Assembly (NCBI GenBank): GCA_964429135.1
Contig: CAYSAU010000009.1
Location: forward strand, 1-64,000
Direction of reading: 5' to 3'
DNA length: 64,000 nt
From: CAZSDU01 sp964429135
GTDB taxonomy: Bacteria > Bacteroidota > Bacteroidia > Bacteroidales > FEN-979
Position numbers and translations under genes: made by a program
Shown: one piece after another, positions 42,617 through 51,600 of the stretch
How positions within the stretch are numbered: the stretch's first letter is position 1
Layout: each line of letters opens with the position of its first letter
The notes under the pieces: generated by a model
The model's database searches: none
Seen by the model: the letters and a program-made list of their open reading frames with translations, nothing else
What the model was told of the DNA's origin: nothing

Positions 42617-43914
42617 AACGTGTCCTGATCATCACCTATTACTGGCCCCCCAGCGGAGGAGCCGGCGTTCAACGCTGGCTAAAGTTTGTCAAATACCTGA
42701 GAAAATTCCACTGGGAACCGGTCATTTATACACCATCCAATCCGGAGTATCCTGAGACAGACCACTCCCTGGAGAAAGACATCCCTCCCGGAATCGAAAC
42801 CATTCGCCAACCCATATGGGAACCCTATGCAAGTTATAAGTTACTTCAGGGTCAGAAAAAAGAAGAAAAAATCAATGCCGCTTTTCTATCGGAAAAGAAG
42901 AAAAATCCGTTTCTTGAAAACTTGTCGGTTTGGATCCGGGGAAATTTCTTTATTCCCGATGCCAGAAAATTCTGGATCAAACCTTCTGTCATCTATCTTA
43001 CCTCCTACCTGAAAACACATCCTATCGATGTCCTTGTGTCCACCGGGCCTCCCCATAGCATGCACTTGATTGCCATGCCTTTAGCCCAACACTTTAAAAT
43101 TCCATGGCTCGCAGATTTTCGTGACCCCTGGACCAACATCGATTTTTACAAGGATCTGAAGCTGACGGCATGGGCAGATCAAAAACACCGTAAACTGGAA
43201 TCGAAAGTATTAAAAACAGCCAGCCTGGTCACAGTAATCAGTCAAACCATGGCCAGCGATATGCAATCCATCTGTCAGAGAAAATATGAAGTGATCACCA
43301 ATGGTTATGATGAAGAAGACATGCTGGCAGAAAAACCGGTCTTGGACCGGAAGTTCTCCATTGCCCATATCGGCACTTTGGTCAGTTCGAGAAACCCATT
43401 TGTATTATGGGATACACTGAAGTCATCCATAGACGAAATCCCGGGATTCGCCCAGGACCTTGAAATCAAACTGGTGGGAAAAGTTGATATTTCCGTCATT
43501 GAGTCCCTTCGCATAAAAGGCCTTGAAAAATACCTGCATAAGATCGATTATTTGACTCACGATGCTGTGCTAACATGCCAGCGGCAATCCCAATTGCTAC
43601 TACTGATTATCAACGACACTCCAAATGCAAAGATGATCCTGACCGGGAAATTTTTTGAATATCTTGCCGCTCACCGTCCAATTTTGGCACTCGGACCCGT
43701 TGATGGAGATGCCGCCATGATACTCGACGAAACCCAGGCGGGAAAAATTTCTGGATTTCATGATACAGTAAGCATCAAAGAACATCTCCTGCATTACTAT
43801 GCTCTGTATAAAGCCGGGAAACTGGAGGTGAATAGCAAAGACATACAAAAGTATTCCCGTGAAAAACTTACGGAAAGCTTATCGCTTGCGTTAAAACAGG
43901 TTATTTCATCCTGA
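42613..43914 (+). CDS. Glycosyltransferase, GT4-like
   Basis: The 433-residue soluble GT-B enzyme has an N-terminal acceptor domain (ITYYWPPSGGAGVQRWLKFVKYL, residues 5-27) and a C-terminal donor domain with HIGTLVSSRNPFVLWDTL, KMILTGKFFEYLAAHRPILALG. It is a GT4-type transferase whose sugar donor cannot be named. The start overlaps the YfhO gene stop (ATGA), so both are coupled. The short 3' gap faces the MATE gene tail-to-tail. Confidence 0.85.
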   Translation: MKRVLIITYYWPPSGGAGVQRWLKFVKYLRKFHWEPVIYTPSNPEYPETDHSLEKDIPPGIETIRQPIWEPYASYKLLQGQKKEEKINAAFLSEKKKNPFLENLSVWIRGNFFIPDARKFWIKPSVIYLTSYLKTHPIDVLVSTGPPHSMHLIAMPLAQHFKIPWLADFRDPWTNIDFYKDLKLTAWADQKHRKLESKVLKTASLVTVISQTMASDMQSICQRKYEVITNGYDEEDMLAEKPVLDRKFSIAHIGTLVSSRNPFVLWDTLKSSIDEIPGFAQDLEIKLVGKVDISVIESLRIKGLEKYLHKIDYLTHDAVLTCQRQSQLLLLIINDTPNAKMILTGKFFEYLAAHRPILALGPVDGDAAMILDETQAGKISGFHDTVSIKEHLLHYYALYKAGKLEVNSKDIQKYSREKLTESLSLALKQVISS

Positions 43915-43916
43915 GT

Positions 43917-45281
43917 TCATTCTATCCGCTGACCCTGGGCATTGTATTTTACCACCGCTTTTTTCTTCCACCTTCCAGAAAGATAATACAGGTAATTCAG
44001 CAACATACCCGAAAACCATCCGATGGGGATGGACCACCAGATTCCGTGAACTCCGATTTCCGGATTTCTTGAAAGAAAATAAGCTACGGGAATCCTTAAC
44101 AGCCATAGTGACACCAGACTGAAAAACATCGGAACCAGCGTATCTCCTGCTCCTCTTAAGACACCGCTGATGATAAACATGATGGAGAAAAAAATGTAAA
44201 AGGAACCTATGATCATGAGATAACTCCGGCCAATTTCTATGACTACCGGATCGTTGGTGAACATTTTCATCAGGAATCGGGCAAAAAACACGATGATACA
44301 AGAGGTCGCCACCGTAAGTACGGAAATCATGATCAGGGTGGCTCTGAATCCGGCTTTGATCCTGTCGGGACGGTTGGCGCCAAGATTCTGTCCCACAAAA
44401 GTGGACAAAGCCACAGCAAAACTCATGGCAGGCATGGATGCAAAACTATCAATTCTTCCTGCCGCGCTGTAGGCGGCGTTGGCATCCACACCGAATTGAT
44501 TAACAATCCAATACAAAGCAACCATTCCTGCGGCGACGAAAGTCTGTTGAAACCCTGTTGGTAATCCGATACGGATACTCTTAACAAAAATATCATGGTC
44601 GAACTTCAGATCATGAAAAGAAAATTTCACCACTTTATGATACCTGTTCAGATAAATAACCTGGAAAAGAAAAGCCATGGCCTCTGAGATGATCGTAGCA
44701 ACGGCAACACTGCCAACTCCCCAGTGAAAGATCAGAACGAAAACCAGATCAAGGGCGATATTTAAAACGATTGAACCGATCAGAAAATATACAGGGGTCT
44801 TGGAATCCCCTAAACCCCTAAGTATGGCGCTTGTTCCATTGTACAAAAATAAAAACACAAGTCCGGAAAGAAAAATATTTAAAAACAAAACTGCCTGAGG
44901 AAAAATCTCAGGCGACAAGTCAATCATCCGGAAAATAGGACCGCTCAGCATAATTCCAAGGATACTGATCAAAATCGAAGTATAAAAAAGAAAGATATAA
45001 AGGGTATTGATTGCTTTTTTCACCCTGATCATATCTCCGGCACCGAAATACTGGGAAACCACAATCGTAAATCCCATGGTAATCCCAATGACAAAAGAGA
45101 CAAGCAAAAAAATGATGGGAGAGGAAGTGCCCACTGCTGCCAGCGCTGTTTTGCCGATAAATTTCCCGACCACCACACTGTCAACCACATGATACATCTG
45201 TTGAAATACATTCCCGAGCAACATGGGAATGGCAAATTTCAAGATCAGCTTTCCTTCATTGCCATAACTCAGATCTTTCAT
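43917..45281 (-). CDS. MATE family efflux transporter
   Basis: The 454-residue protein has twelve membrane segments in two MatE repeats. YGNEGKLILKFAIPMLLGNVFQQMYHVVDSVVVGKFIGKTALAAVGTSS is the first repeat's hallmark, repeated near QQTFVAAGMVALYWIVNQFG. These are Na+- or H+-driven exporters of drugs and cationic compounds. I start at the Met at 45281, 46 bases from the rnpB 5' end on the other strand. The substrate is unknown. Confidence 0.9.
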   Translation of the reverse strand: MKDLSYGNEGKLILKFAIPMLLGNVFQQMYHVVDSVVVGKFIGKTALAAVGTSSPIIFLLVSFVIGITMGFTIVVSQYFGAGDMIRVKKAINTLYIFLFYTSILISILGIMLSGPIFRMIDLSPEIFPQAVLFLNIFLSGLVFLFLYNGTSAILRGLGDSKTPVYFLIGSIVLNIALDLVFVLIFHWGVGSVAVATIISEAMAFLFQVIYLNRYHKVVKFSFHDLKFDHDIFVKSIRIGLPTGFQQTFVAAGMVALYWIVNQFGVDANAAYSAAGRIDSFASMPAMSFAVALSTFVGQNLGANRPDRIKAGFRATLIMISVLTVATSCIIVFFARFLMKMFTNDPVVIEIGRSYLMIIGSFYIFFSIMFIISGVLRGAGDTLVPMFFSLVSLWLLRIPVAYFLSRNPEIGVHGIWWSIPIGWFSGMLLNYLYYLSGRWKKKAVVKYNAQGQRIE

Positions 45282-45315
45282 GCCGGCAAAGGTAGTCAGA
45301 ATCAAAGATTTTTTA

Positions 45316-45323
45316 TACTTTTG
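45316..45323 (+). promoter_or_regulatory. Promoter -7 element for rnpB
   Basis: TACTTTTG, with the predicted RNA start (45328) five bases after its G, which calibrates the spacing between motif and transcript start used for other genes here. Confidence 0.65.
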
Positions 45324-45327
45324 CTGT

Positions 45328-45734
45328 AACAACAGTTCGTTTTGTCGCTGCGCTTAAGGCGTAGAGGAAAGTCGGGACAACACAGAGCACCATGCTTCCT
45401 AACGGGAAGGATCTCGGTATAAGCGGGATACAGCCAGTGCCACAGAAAATAACTACCTCCGGTTTCCGGGGGAAAAGGTGAAAACGCGGTGTAAGAGACC
45501 ACGATCCCGATGGGCAACCACCGGGATGGGTAAACCTCATGGGTTGAAAGACCAAGTATATCCCGGTTTTCATTGAAATAAGAACCCTTGTGGTTCCTTT
45601 TCTTTGAAAATCCTGCTGCTCGCGGGAATGACCGTAAGGGAAACCGGGAAGGGTAGGTCGCTAAAGCCTGCTGGCGACAGCAGGCTCAGATAAATGACAA
45701 ATTAAAACAGAATCCCGCTTACGGAACTGTTGTT
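45328..45734 (+). ncRNA. rnpB: RNase P RNA (type A)
   Basis: The catalytic RNA of RNase P, which trims 5' leaders of tRNA precursors. The outer P1 stem is exact: AACAACAGTTC (45328-45338) pairs with GAACTGTTGTT (45724-45734). Core blocks are present in order: GAGGAAAGTCGGGACA, GCCACAGAAAATAACTAC, AAAAGGTGAAAACGCGGTGTAAGAG, GGTAAACCTC, and the 3' core AGATAAATGACAAATTAAAACAGAATCCCGCTTACG. A T-run follows P1, serving as terminator. No protein is encoded here; several open frames across it on both strands are spurious. Confidence 0.95.
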
Positions 45735-45749
45735 TTTATTTCTCTGCTT

Positions 45750-46799
45750 ATGAAAATCGTTACCATTGTTGGAGCCCGACCTCAGTTTATCAAAGCTGCC
45801 ACCGTTTCAAGGCTTATCCGGGATAGGGATGGACTCAAAGAAATCCTTGTACATACCGGCCAGCATTACGATGAAAATATGTCCGAAATTTTTTTTCGGG
45901 AACTCGAAATTCCAACTCCCGATTACAACCTGGAAATAGGCTCGGCCAGTCATGCGATGCAAACCGGAGAAATGCTGAAAGGAATTGAAACATTGTTGCT
46001 CAGGGAAAGTCCCGACCTGACACTGGTATACGGCGACACCAATTCCACCCTGGCTGGCTCACTGGCTGCAGCCAAACTTCATATTCCTGTCGCTCATGGA
46101 GAAGCAGGTTTAAGAAGTTTCAACCGTATCATGCCTGAAGAAATCAACCGCATCGCTACCGACCACATATCCGACCTCCTTTTTGCCCCCACTCAGACCG
46201 CTATGGATAACCTGAAAAAAGAAGGTTTAGCAGATATTTCATGTTTCTCGGGTGATGTGATGCTCGATTCCATCCTTTTCTACAGGGATAAAATTGAAAA
46301 ATGTCCTGAAAAGTACATGACCAAAGATGTTCCTGAAAAATATCTCCTTGCTACCATTCACCGGGCTGAAAATACAGACAACCCCAATCATCTGAAAAAT
46401 ATCTTCAGGGCTTTCAGCCAGCTTGATGATGACATTCTGCTTCCTATCCATCCCCGGACCAAGAAAAAACTGGATGAAATCGGAATCATTCCCGACAATG
46501 TACATATCATACCTCCAGTCGGATACTTGGAAATGCTGAAACTTATTCTGGATTCCCTCAAAGTACTGACAGACTCGGGAGGATTACAAAAAGAAGCCTA
46601 CTTCCTGGGAAAACAGTGCATCACCCTCCGTACCGAAACCGAATGGATAGAAACTCTACATGATAACTGGAACATAATCACAGCAACCCGGTATGAAGAG
46701 ATCCTCAGGGCAGTATCGTCTCCTCTGCCCACTGCCCCTCAAAAAAGCAGTTTTGGGAACGGGAAAGCTGCAACCATTATTGTTCAAAAAATTTCCTGA
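45750..46799 (+). CDS. wecB: UDP-N-acetylglucosamine 2-epimerase (non-hydrolysing)
   Basis: It interconverts UDP-GlcNAc and UDP-ManNAc for surface polysaccharides. The 349-residue GT-B-like protein has VTIVGARPQFIKAATVS at the start, VHTGQHYDENMS, VYGDTNSTLAGSLAAAKL, HGEAGLRSFNRIMPEEINR and TDSGGLQKEAYFLGKQCITLRTETEWIE; the family's catalytic Asp, Glu and His residues lie in these blocks. It is a single gene behind rnpB. Confidence 0.93.
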   Translation: MKIVTIVGARPQFIKAATVSRLIRDRDGLKEILVHTGQHYDENMSEIFFRELEIPTPDYNLEIGSASHAMQTGEMLKGIETLLLRESPDLTLVYGDTNSTLAGSLAAAKLHIPVAHGEAGLRSFNRIMPEEINRIATDHISDLLFAPTQTAMDNLKKEGLADISCFSGDVMLDSILFYRDKIEKCPEKYMTKDVPEKYLLATIHRAENTDNPNHLKNIFRAFSQLDDDILLPIHPRTKKKLDEIGIIPDNVHIIPPVGYLEMLKLILDSLKVLTDSGGLQKEAYFLGKQCITLRTETEWIETLHDNWNIITATRYEEILRAVSSPLPTAPQKSSFGNGKAATIIVQKIS

Positions 46800-46875
46800 T
46801 TTCTTAACCGGATTTTGTTAATAAAATCCTTGATTTTCCTGATGTTTTCTTTGATCAGTACATCCATTTTTTTCC

Positions 46876-46883
46876 TACCTTTG
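46876..46883 (+). promoter_or_regulatory. Promoter -7 element for gyrB
   Basis: TACCTTTG, 33 bases before the chosen start; a TTTG at 46850-46853 is a possible -33 box at a long 22-base spacing. Confidence 0.55.
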
Positions 46884-46915
46884 TTAACTTAATGCTTAAA
46901 TATAATTAATTGATT

Positions 46916-48877
46916 ATGACAGACATAGAAAAAGAAGTCGCCAGTCAGAATTACACGGCAGAAAACATACAGGTTTTAGAAGGTCTGGAAGCAGTCAGAA
47001 AAAGGCCGGCAATGTACATCGGGGATGTCAATGTTAAAGGTCTTCATCACCTCGTATATGAAGTTGTGGACAATTCCATTGATGAAGCTCTGGCAGGCTA
47101 TTGTAACAGAATTGAAGTCGTAATTCATGAAAATAACGCCATTACTGTAAGGGATAATGGCAGGGGAATACCGACCGATTTTCATGAAAAGGAACAAAAA
47201 TCAGCCCTTGAAGTCGTCATGACCGTCCTCCATGCAGGCGGGAAATTCGACAAGGACAGCTATAAGGTCTCCGGTGGACTTCACGGGGTCGGAGTTTCTG
47301 TTGTGAATGCCCTCTCCAAACATCTAAATGTAGTGATTCACCGGAATGGAACCATTTACCAGCAAGAATACGAATTCGGAAAGCCGCTTTATGCCGTAAA
47401 AACCATCGGTGAAACAGATAAAAACGGAACGCATATTACTTTTCTTCCGGATAACGACATTTTCATTGTTGAGAAATACGATTATGAAATTCTATCATCA
47501 CGCCTTAGGGAACTTGCTTATTTAAACAAAGGAATTACACTAACCATAACTGATGAAAGGGAGAAGAATGATAAGGGCGAGTTTATCAACGACACTTTTC
47601 TCTCCATCAATGGATTGCGCGATTTCATCAATTACCTAGATGCCAACCGGGAGAAGCTGATTCCCGAACCGATTTCAATGGAAGGGGAGAGAAGCAATAT
47701 ACCCCTGGAAATCTCCATGCAATACAACACCTCTTTTTCCGAGAATATTCATGCTTATGTAAATAATATAAATACTCATGAAGGAGGTACCCATCTGGCA
47801 GGATTCCGCCGTGCACTGACCCGTACCCTGAAAAGTTATGCCGACAAAACGGGTATGCTTGCAAAGCTTAAGTTCGATATCAACGGGGATGACTTCCGTG
47901 AAGGACTGACTGCCATCATTTCCGTCAAAGTGCAGGAGCCTCAGTTTGAAGGACAAACAAAAACAAAGCTTGGGAACAATGAGGTCATGGGTGTGGTGGA
48001 TCAATTGACCAGTGAAATGCTGACCAACTACCTGGAAGAAAACCCAAAGGAAGCCAGAATCATTGTCAATAAAGTGATTCTTGCAGCTACAGCCCGGCAT
48101 GCTGCCCGGAAAGCCAGAGAACTGGTGCAAAGAAAAAATGTCCTTTCCGGCTCCGGACTGCCTGGGAAACTTGCCGATTGCTCTGAAAGTGACCCGTCCC
48201 AATGCGAAATATACCTGGTCGAGGGAGATTCTGCAGGCGGTACGGCCAAGCAGGGTCGCGACAGGAAATTCCAGGCAATCCTTCCCCTCAGGGGAAAAAT
48301 TCTGAATGTGGAGAAAGCCATGCAATATAAGATTTTCGATAGCGAAGAAATCAAGAACATTTTTACCGCCCTCGGTGTTTCTATCGGCACTGAAGATGAC
48401 AGCAAGGCACTAAATCTTGATAAGCTCCGTTATCATAAAATCATCATCATGACTGATGCTGATGTGGATGGAAGCCACATTGCCACCCTGATCCTGACAT
48501 TTTTCTTCCGGTATATGAAAGAACTGATAGAAAATGGACATGTGTACATCGCCACCCCTCCACTCTACCTGATTAAAAAAGGCAATACCCAGAAATATTG
48601 CTGGACAGAAGATGAACGCCTGATGTTAACGGCTGAACTTGCCGGCACAGGGAAAGACACCAACGTACATATTCAGCGATACAAAGGCCTTGGTGAAATG
48701 AATTCCGAACAATTGTGGATGACCACCATGAATCCCGAATTCCGCACCTTACGGCAGGTAACCATTGAAAACGGTACGGAAGCCGACCGGATATTCTCTA
48801 TGCTGATGGGTGACGATGTCCCGCCACGAAGGGAATTCATTGAGAAAAATGCTCGCTACGCCAATATTGATATTTAA
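46916..48877 (+). CDS. gyrB: DNA gyrase subunit B
   Basis: The 653-residue ATPase half of gyrase drives negative supercoiling. GHKL motifs are ENIQVLEGLEAVRKRPAMYIGD, VDNSIDEALAG and VSGGLHGVGVSVVNALS; the TOPRIM domain has LVEGDSAGGTAKQGRDRKFQ and TDADVDGSH. C-terminal RYKGLGEMNSEQLWMTTMNP is canonical. Length matches Bacteroidota GyrB. I start at the Met at 46916; an in-frame Met lies six bases upstream. The efflux operon begins 27 bases later. Confidence 0.97.
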   Translation: MTDIEKEVASQNYTAENIQVLEGLEAVRKRPAMYIGDVNVKGLHHLVYEVVDNSIDEALAGYCNRIEVVIHENNAITVRDNGRGIPTDFHEKEQKSALEVVMTVLHAGGKFDKDSYKVSGGLHGVGVSVVNALSKHLNVVIHRNGTIYQQEYEFGKPLYAVKTIGETDKNGTHITFLPDNDIFIVEKYDYEILSSRLRELAYLNKGITLTITDEREKNDKGEFINDTFLSINGLRDFINYLDANREKLIPEPISMEGERSNIPLEISMQYNTSFSENIHAYVNNINTHEGGTHLAGFRRALTRTLKSYADKTGMLAKLKFDINGDDFREGLTAIISVKVQEPQFEGQTKTKLGNNEVMGVVDQLTSEMLTNYLEENPKEARIIVNKVILAATARHAARKARELVQRKNVLSGSGLPGKLADCSESDPSQCEIYLVEGDSAGGTAKQGRDRKFQAILPLRGKILNVEKAMQYKIFDSEEIKNIFTALGVSIGTEDDSKALNLDKLRYHKIIIMTDADVDGSHIATLILTFFFRYMKELIENGHVYIATPPLYLIKKGNTQKYCWTEDERLMLTAELAGTGKDTNVHIQRYKGLGEMNSEQLWMTTMNPEFRTLRQVTIENGTEADRIFSMLMGDDVPPRREFIEKNARYANIDI

Positions 48878-48904
48878 CACGTTTGCATACCATAAGTCTT
48901 TTTT

Positions 48905-50206
48905 ATGATGCGTAAAAAATCTCTGATGATTATTGCAGGAATTCTGATCCTGGCAGTAATCGCCTATTTTTTCTTTTCAAAAAGCAATAAAAACCAACAG
49001 ATCACTGCCAGAGTCAAAAAGGGCAATTTCCCTATTGAAGTGACCACAACCGGAGAGCTGATCGCCAAAAGCTCAGAAAAGATTTATGGCCCTCAGGGCT
49101 TGAGACAAATTCAGATCTGGCAGGTTAAAATTCAGGACATTATCGCCGACGGAACCGTAGTGGATTCGGGACAATACGTGGCCACCCTCGACCGGACAGA
49201 GATTTCGAATAAAATGAAAGACGAGGAGACCAATCTTGAAAAACTGGAATCCCAGATGACCAAGACCCGACTCGACACTTCCCTCGAACTTCGCAACGCA
49301 CGAGATGAACTGATTAACCTTCAATATGCCCTGGAAGAAAAAAAAATCACCCTGGAACAATCTGTTTATGAACCCCCAGCCACCATCCGCCAGGTTCAGA
49401 TCGACCTCGAAAAATCACAACGCGCTTTTGAACAGGCTGAAAAAAACTATAAGTTACGCTACCAGAAAGCAGTAGCCAATATGCAGGAGGTTTCAGCTTC
49501 ATATAATCAGGCAAAACGCAAACTGGAACAAATGATGGACGTTCTCAAACAGTTCACTGTTCAGGCGCCCAAAGCCGGCATGGTGATTTATAAAAGAAAT
49601 TGGGATGGCAGCAAAATGGGTATCGGGGCAACTGTCAATGCCTGGGATAATGTCGTGGCCGAACTTCCCGACCTCTCTGAAATGATATCCAAAACCTATA
49701 TCAACGAAATCGATATCAGTAAAATTAAAACCGGTCAGCAGGTCATGATCGGAATTGATGCTTTCCCTGAAAAAAAATTTACCGGGAAAGTCGTTGAAGT
49801 GGCCAATATCGGAGAACAACTGCAAAACACCAATGCCAAAGTCTATGAGGTCCGAATTGTCGTCAATGAATTCGATTCCATCCTCAGGCCTGCCATGACG
49901 ACAAAAAATACCATTCTTACCAATGTCATCGACAGCGTCCTTTTTATCCCCATAGAAGCCATCTTCAATACCGATAGCGTGACCTATGTCTATAAAAAAG
50001 ATGGAGGATCGGTCACCCGACAACAGGTTATCGTCGGGCCCAGCAATGATAATGAAATCATCATCCGAGAAGGATTACTTGATAAAGATGAAGTATTGCT
50101 TGTCCCCCCTGAAAAAGCCGACAAAATCAAACTGACTCCCCTGGAGGAGAAAACCATCCGGAAATATCAAACAAAACCCTTACCCACCAAGAATAAAAAA
50201 AAATAA
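48905..50206 (+). CDS. Periplasmic adaptor protein (MacA/HlyD-like)
   Basis: The 433-residue membrane-fusion protein has an N-terminal anchor helix (about residues 6-23), a lipoyl-like half (VKKGNFPIEVTTTGELIAK), a coiled-coil hairpin (about 100-215) and beta-barrel domains ending with KADKIKLTPLEEKTIRK. It joins an inner-membrane pump to an outer-membrane channel. The next genes are a MacB-type permease (four bases later) and a TolC protein, so they form one tripartite system. Confidence 0.88.
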   Translation: MMRKKSLMIIAGILILAVIAYFFFSKSNKNQQITARVKKGNFPIEVTTTGELIAKSSEKIYGPQGLRQIQIWQVKIQDIIADGTVVDSGQYVATLDRTEISNKMKDEETNLEKLESQMTKTRLDTSLELRNARDELINLQYALEEKKITLEQSVYEPPATIRQVQIDLEKSQRAFEQAEKNYKLRYQKAVANMQEVSASYNQAKRKLEQMMDVLKQFTVQAPKAGMVIYKRNWDGSKMGIGATVNAWDNVVAELPDLSEMISKTYINEIDISKIKTGQQVMIGIDAFPEKKFTGKVVEVANIGEQLQNTNAKVYEVRIVVNEFDSILRPAMTTKNTILTNVIDSVLFIPIEAIFNTDSVTYVYKKDGGSVTRQQVIVGPSNDNEIIIREGLLDKDEVLLVPPEKADKIKLTPLEEKTIRKYQTKPLPTKNKKK

Positions 50207-50210
50207 AGCT

Positions 50211-51584
50211 TTGTTAGAACGTTATAAATACATTTTCAGCATCGCCCTGGAAGCCGTTTTCCTGAATAAGGTCAGATCCCTACTGACCATGTTGGGAATT
50301 ATCTTTGGAGTGGCAGCCGTCATAACCATGATGGCAATCGGGAACGGTGCAAAAAAGGAAATCATCGACCAGATGAAACTTGTGGGCGTTAACAACATCA
50401 TTATTACACCCAAACAGGAAAAAGGTAAATCCAGATCAAATCAGGACAGTGATCAGGAAAGTCAGAAAGAAAGCCAAAGCAATGAAAAAAATAAAGGCAA
50501 GTATTCTCCCGGCCTGAGTCTGAAGGATGCGGAAAGCATAAAATCAGTCATCCCTACCGTTCAAACTGTAAGTCCGGAAATCATTTATGAAACCGATGTG
50601 GTGAAAGATGCCATCAGAACAAGTACAAAACTGACCGGCGTAACCCCTGACTTTTTCTCGATCTTTAACCTCGATATTGAGGAGGGAGAAATGTTTAACA
50701 TGGAACAACTCCGGGAAGGAAAAGCAGTCTGTATTATCGGTCCGACCATTAAATCAAAATTTTTTTCAACGGAAAACCCCATCGGTAAAGAAATCAAATG
50801 CGGACAAATATGGTTCAGGGTTACCGGTGTGCTGAAGAAAAGGGAAGTCAGCCAGGGAAGCATCGATAATTTAGGTATTTCGGATTACAACAATTCCATT
50901 TATACCCCCATACAAACCCTGCTCAGAAGAGTGAAAGACCGTACCCTTGTCACTTCCGCCTCGCTCAAAGGAGGAACCATGTACTCCGACGGCTGGAGTT
51001 CCATGTGGGTTGATCAGCAAAGCGAGTTCGGCAAAAACCAAATCGATAAAATTGTTGTACAGGTAAAAGAAAGCAATCAGATCGGTCCCACTACCGAAAT
51101 CCTGAAAAAAATGATTCTTCGCCGGCATTCCGGAGTGGAAGATGTGGAAATCAAAGTCCCCGAACTCCTGCTCAAGCAGGAACAACGCACCAAGGACATT
51201 TTCAATATTGTGCTGGGTGCCATCGCCAGTATTTCCTTACTGGTAGGCGGGATAGGGATCATGAACATTATGCTGGCCTCAGTCATGGAAAGAATTAAGG
51301 AAATAGGAATTCGCCAGGCCATTGGCGCCACGAAAAGAGACATCAAGGCACAGTTCCTGTCCGAAGCCACCCTGCTCAGCATCACCGGAGGATTGGTCGG
51401 GATCATTCTCGGACTTATTTTATCTAAAATGATCACGGAAATTACAGGCATCCTGACCATCGTTTCCCTGATGTCGATTTTAATCTCCTTCGGTGTTTCA
51501 GCCTCGGTCGGAATTATTTTCGGCTATATGCCGGCCCAACGCGCCTCCCAACAAAACCCTGTCGAATCACTAAGATACGAATAA
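50211..51584 (+). CDS. MacB-type ABC permease, no ATPase domain
   Basis: The 457-residue protein has one N-terminal membrane helix (about 20-40), a large periplasmic domain and three C-terminal helices with the FtsX-type motif MLASVMERIKEIGIRQAIGATKRDI. MacB proteins of this length lack the fused nucleotide-binding domain (full fusions have about 650 residues). A polar low-complexity insert rich in Ser, Gln, Glu and Lys follows the first helix (about 66-95). The start is a TTG at 50211, since no upstream ATG is in frame. No ABC ATPase gene lies in this operon. Confidence 0.88.
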   Translation: MLERYKYIFSIALEAVFLNKVRSLLTMLGIIFGVAAVITMMAIGNGAKKEIIDQMKLVGVNNIIITPKQEKGKSRSNQDSDQESQKESQSNEKNKGKYSPGLSLKDAESIKSVIPTVQTVSPEIIYETDVVKDAIRTSTKLTGVTPDFFSIFNLDIEEGEMFNMEQLREGKAVCIIGPTIKSKFFSTENPIGKEIKCGQIWFRVTGVLKKREVSQGSIDNLGISDYNNSIYTPIQTLLRRVKDRTLVTSASLKGGTMYSDGWSSMWVDQQSEFGKNQIDKIVVQVKESNQIGPTTEILKKMILRRHSGVEDVEIKVPELLLKQEQRTKDIFNIVLGAIASISLLVGGIGIMNIMLASVMERIKEIGIRQAIGATKRDIKAQFLSEATLLSITGGLVGIILGLILSKMITEITGILTIVSLMSILISFGVSASVGIIFGYMPAQRASQQNPVESLRYE

Positions 51585-51600
51585 GCTGAACCTGATATCC

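Noticed and set aside
45302..45573. Two overlapping open frames on the minus strand at about 45.3-45.6 kb
   Set aside because: They lie across RNase P RNA, whose core sequence blocks and P1 stem are all present on the plus strand.
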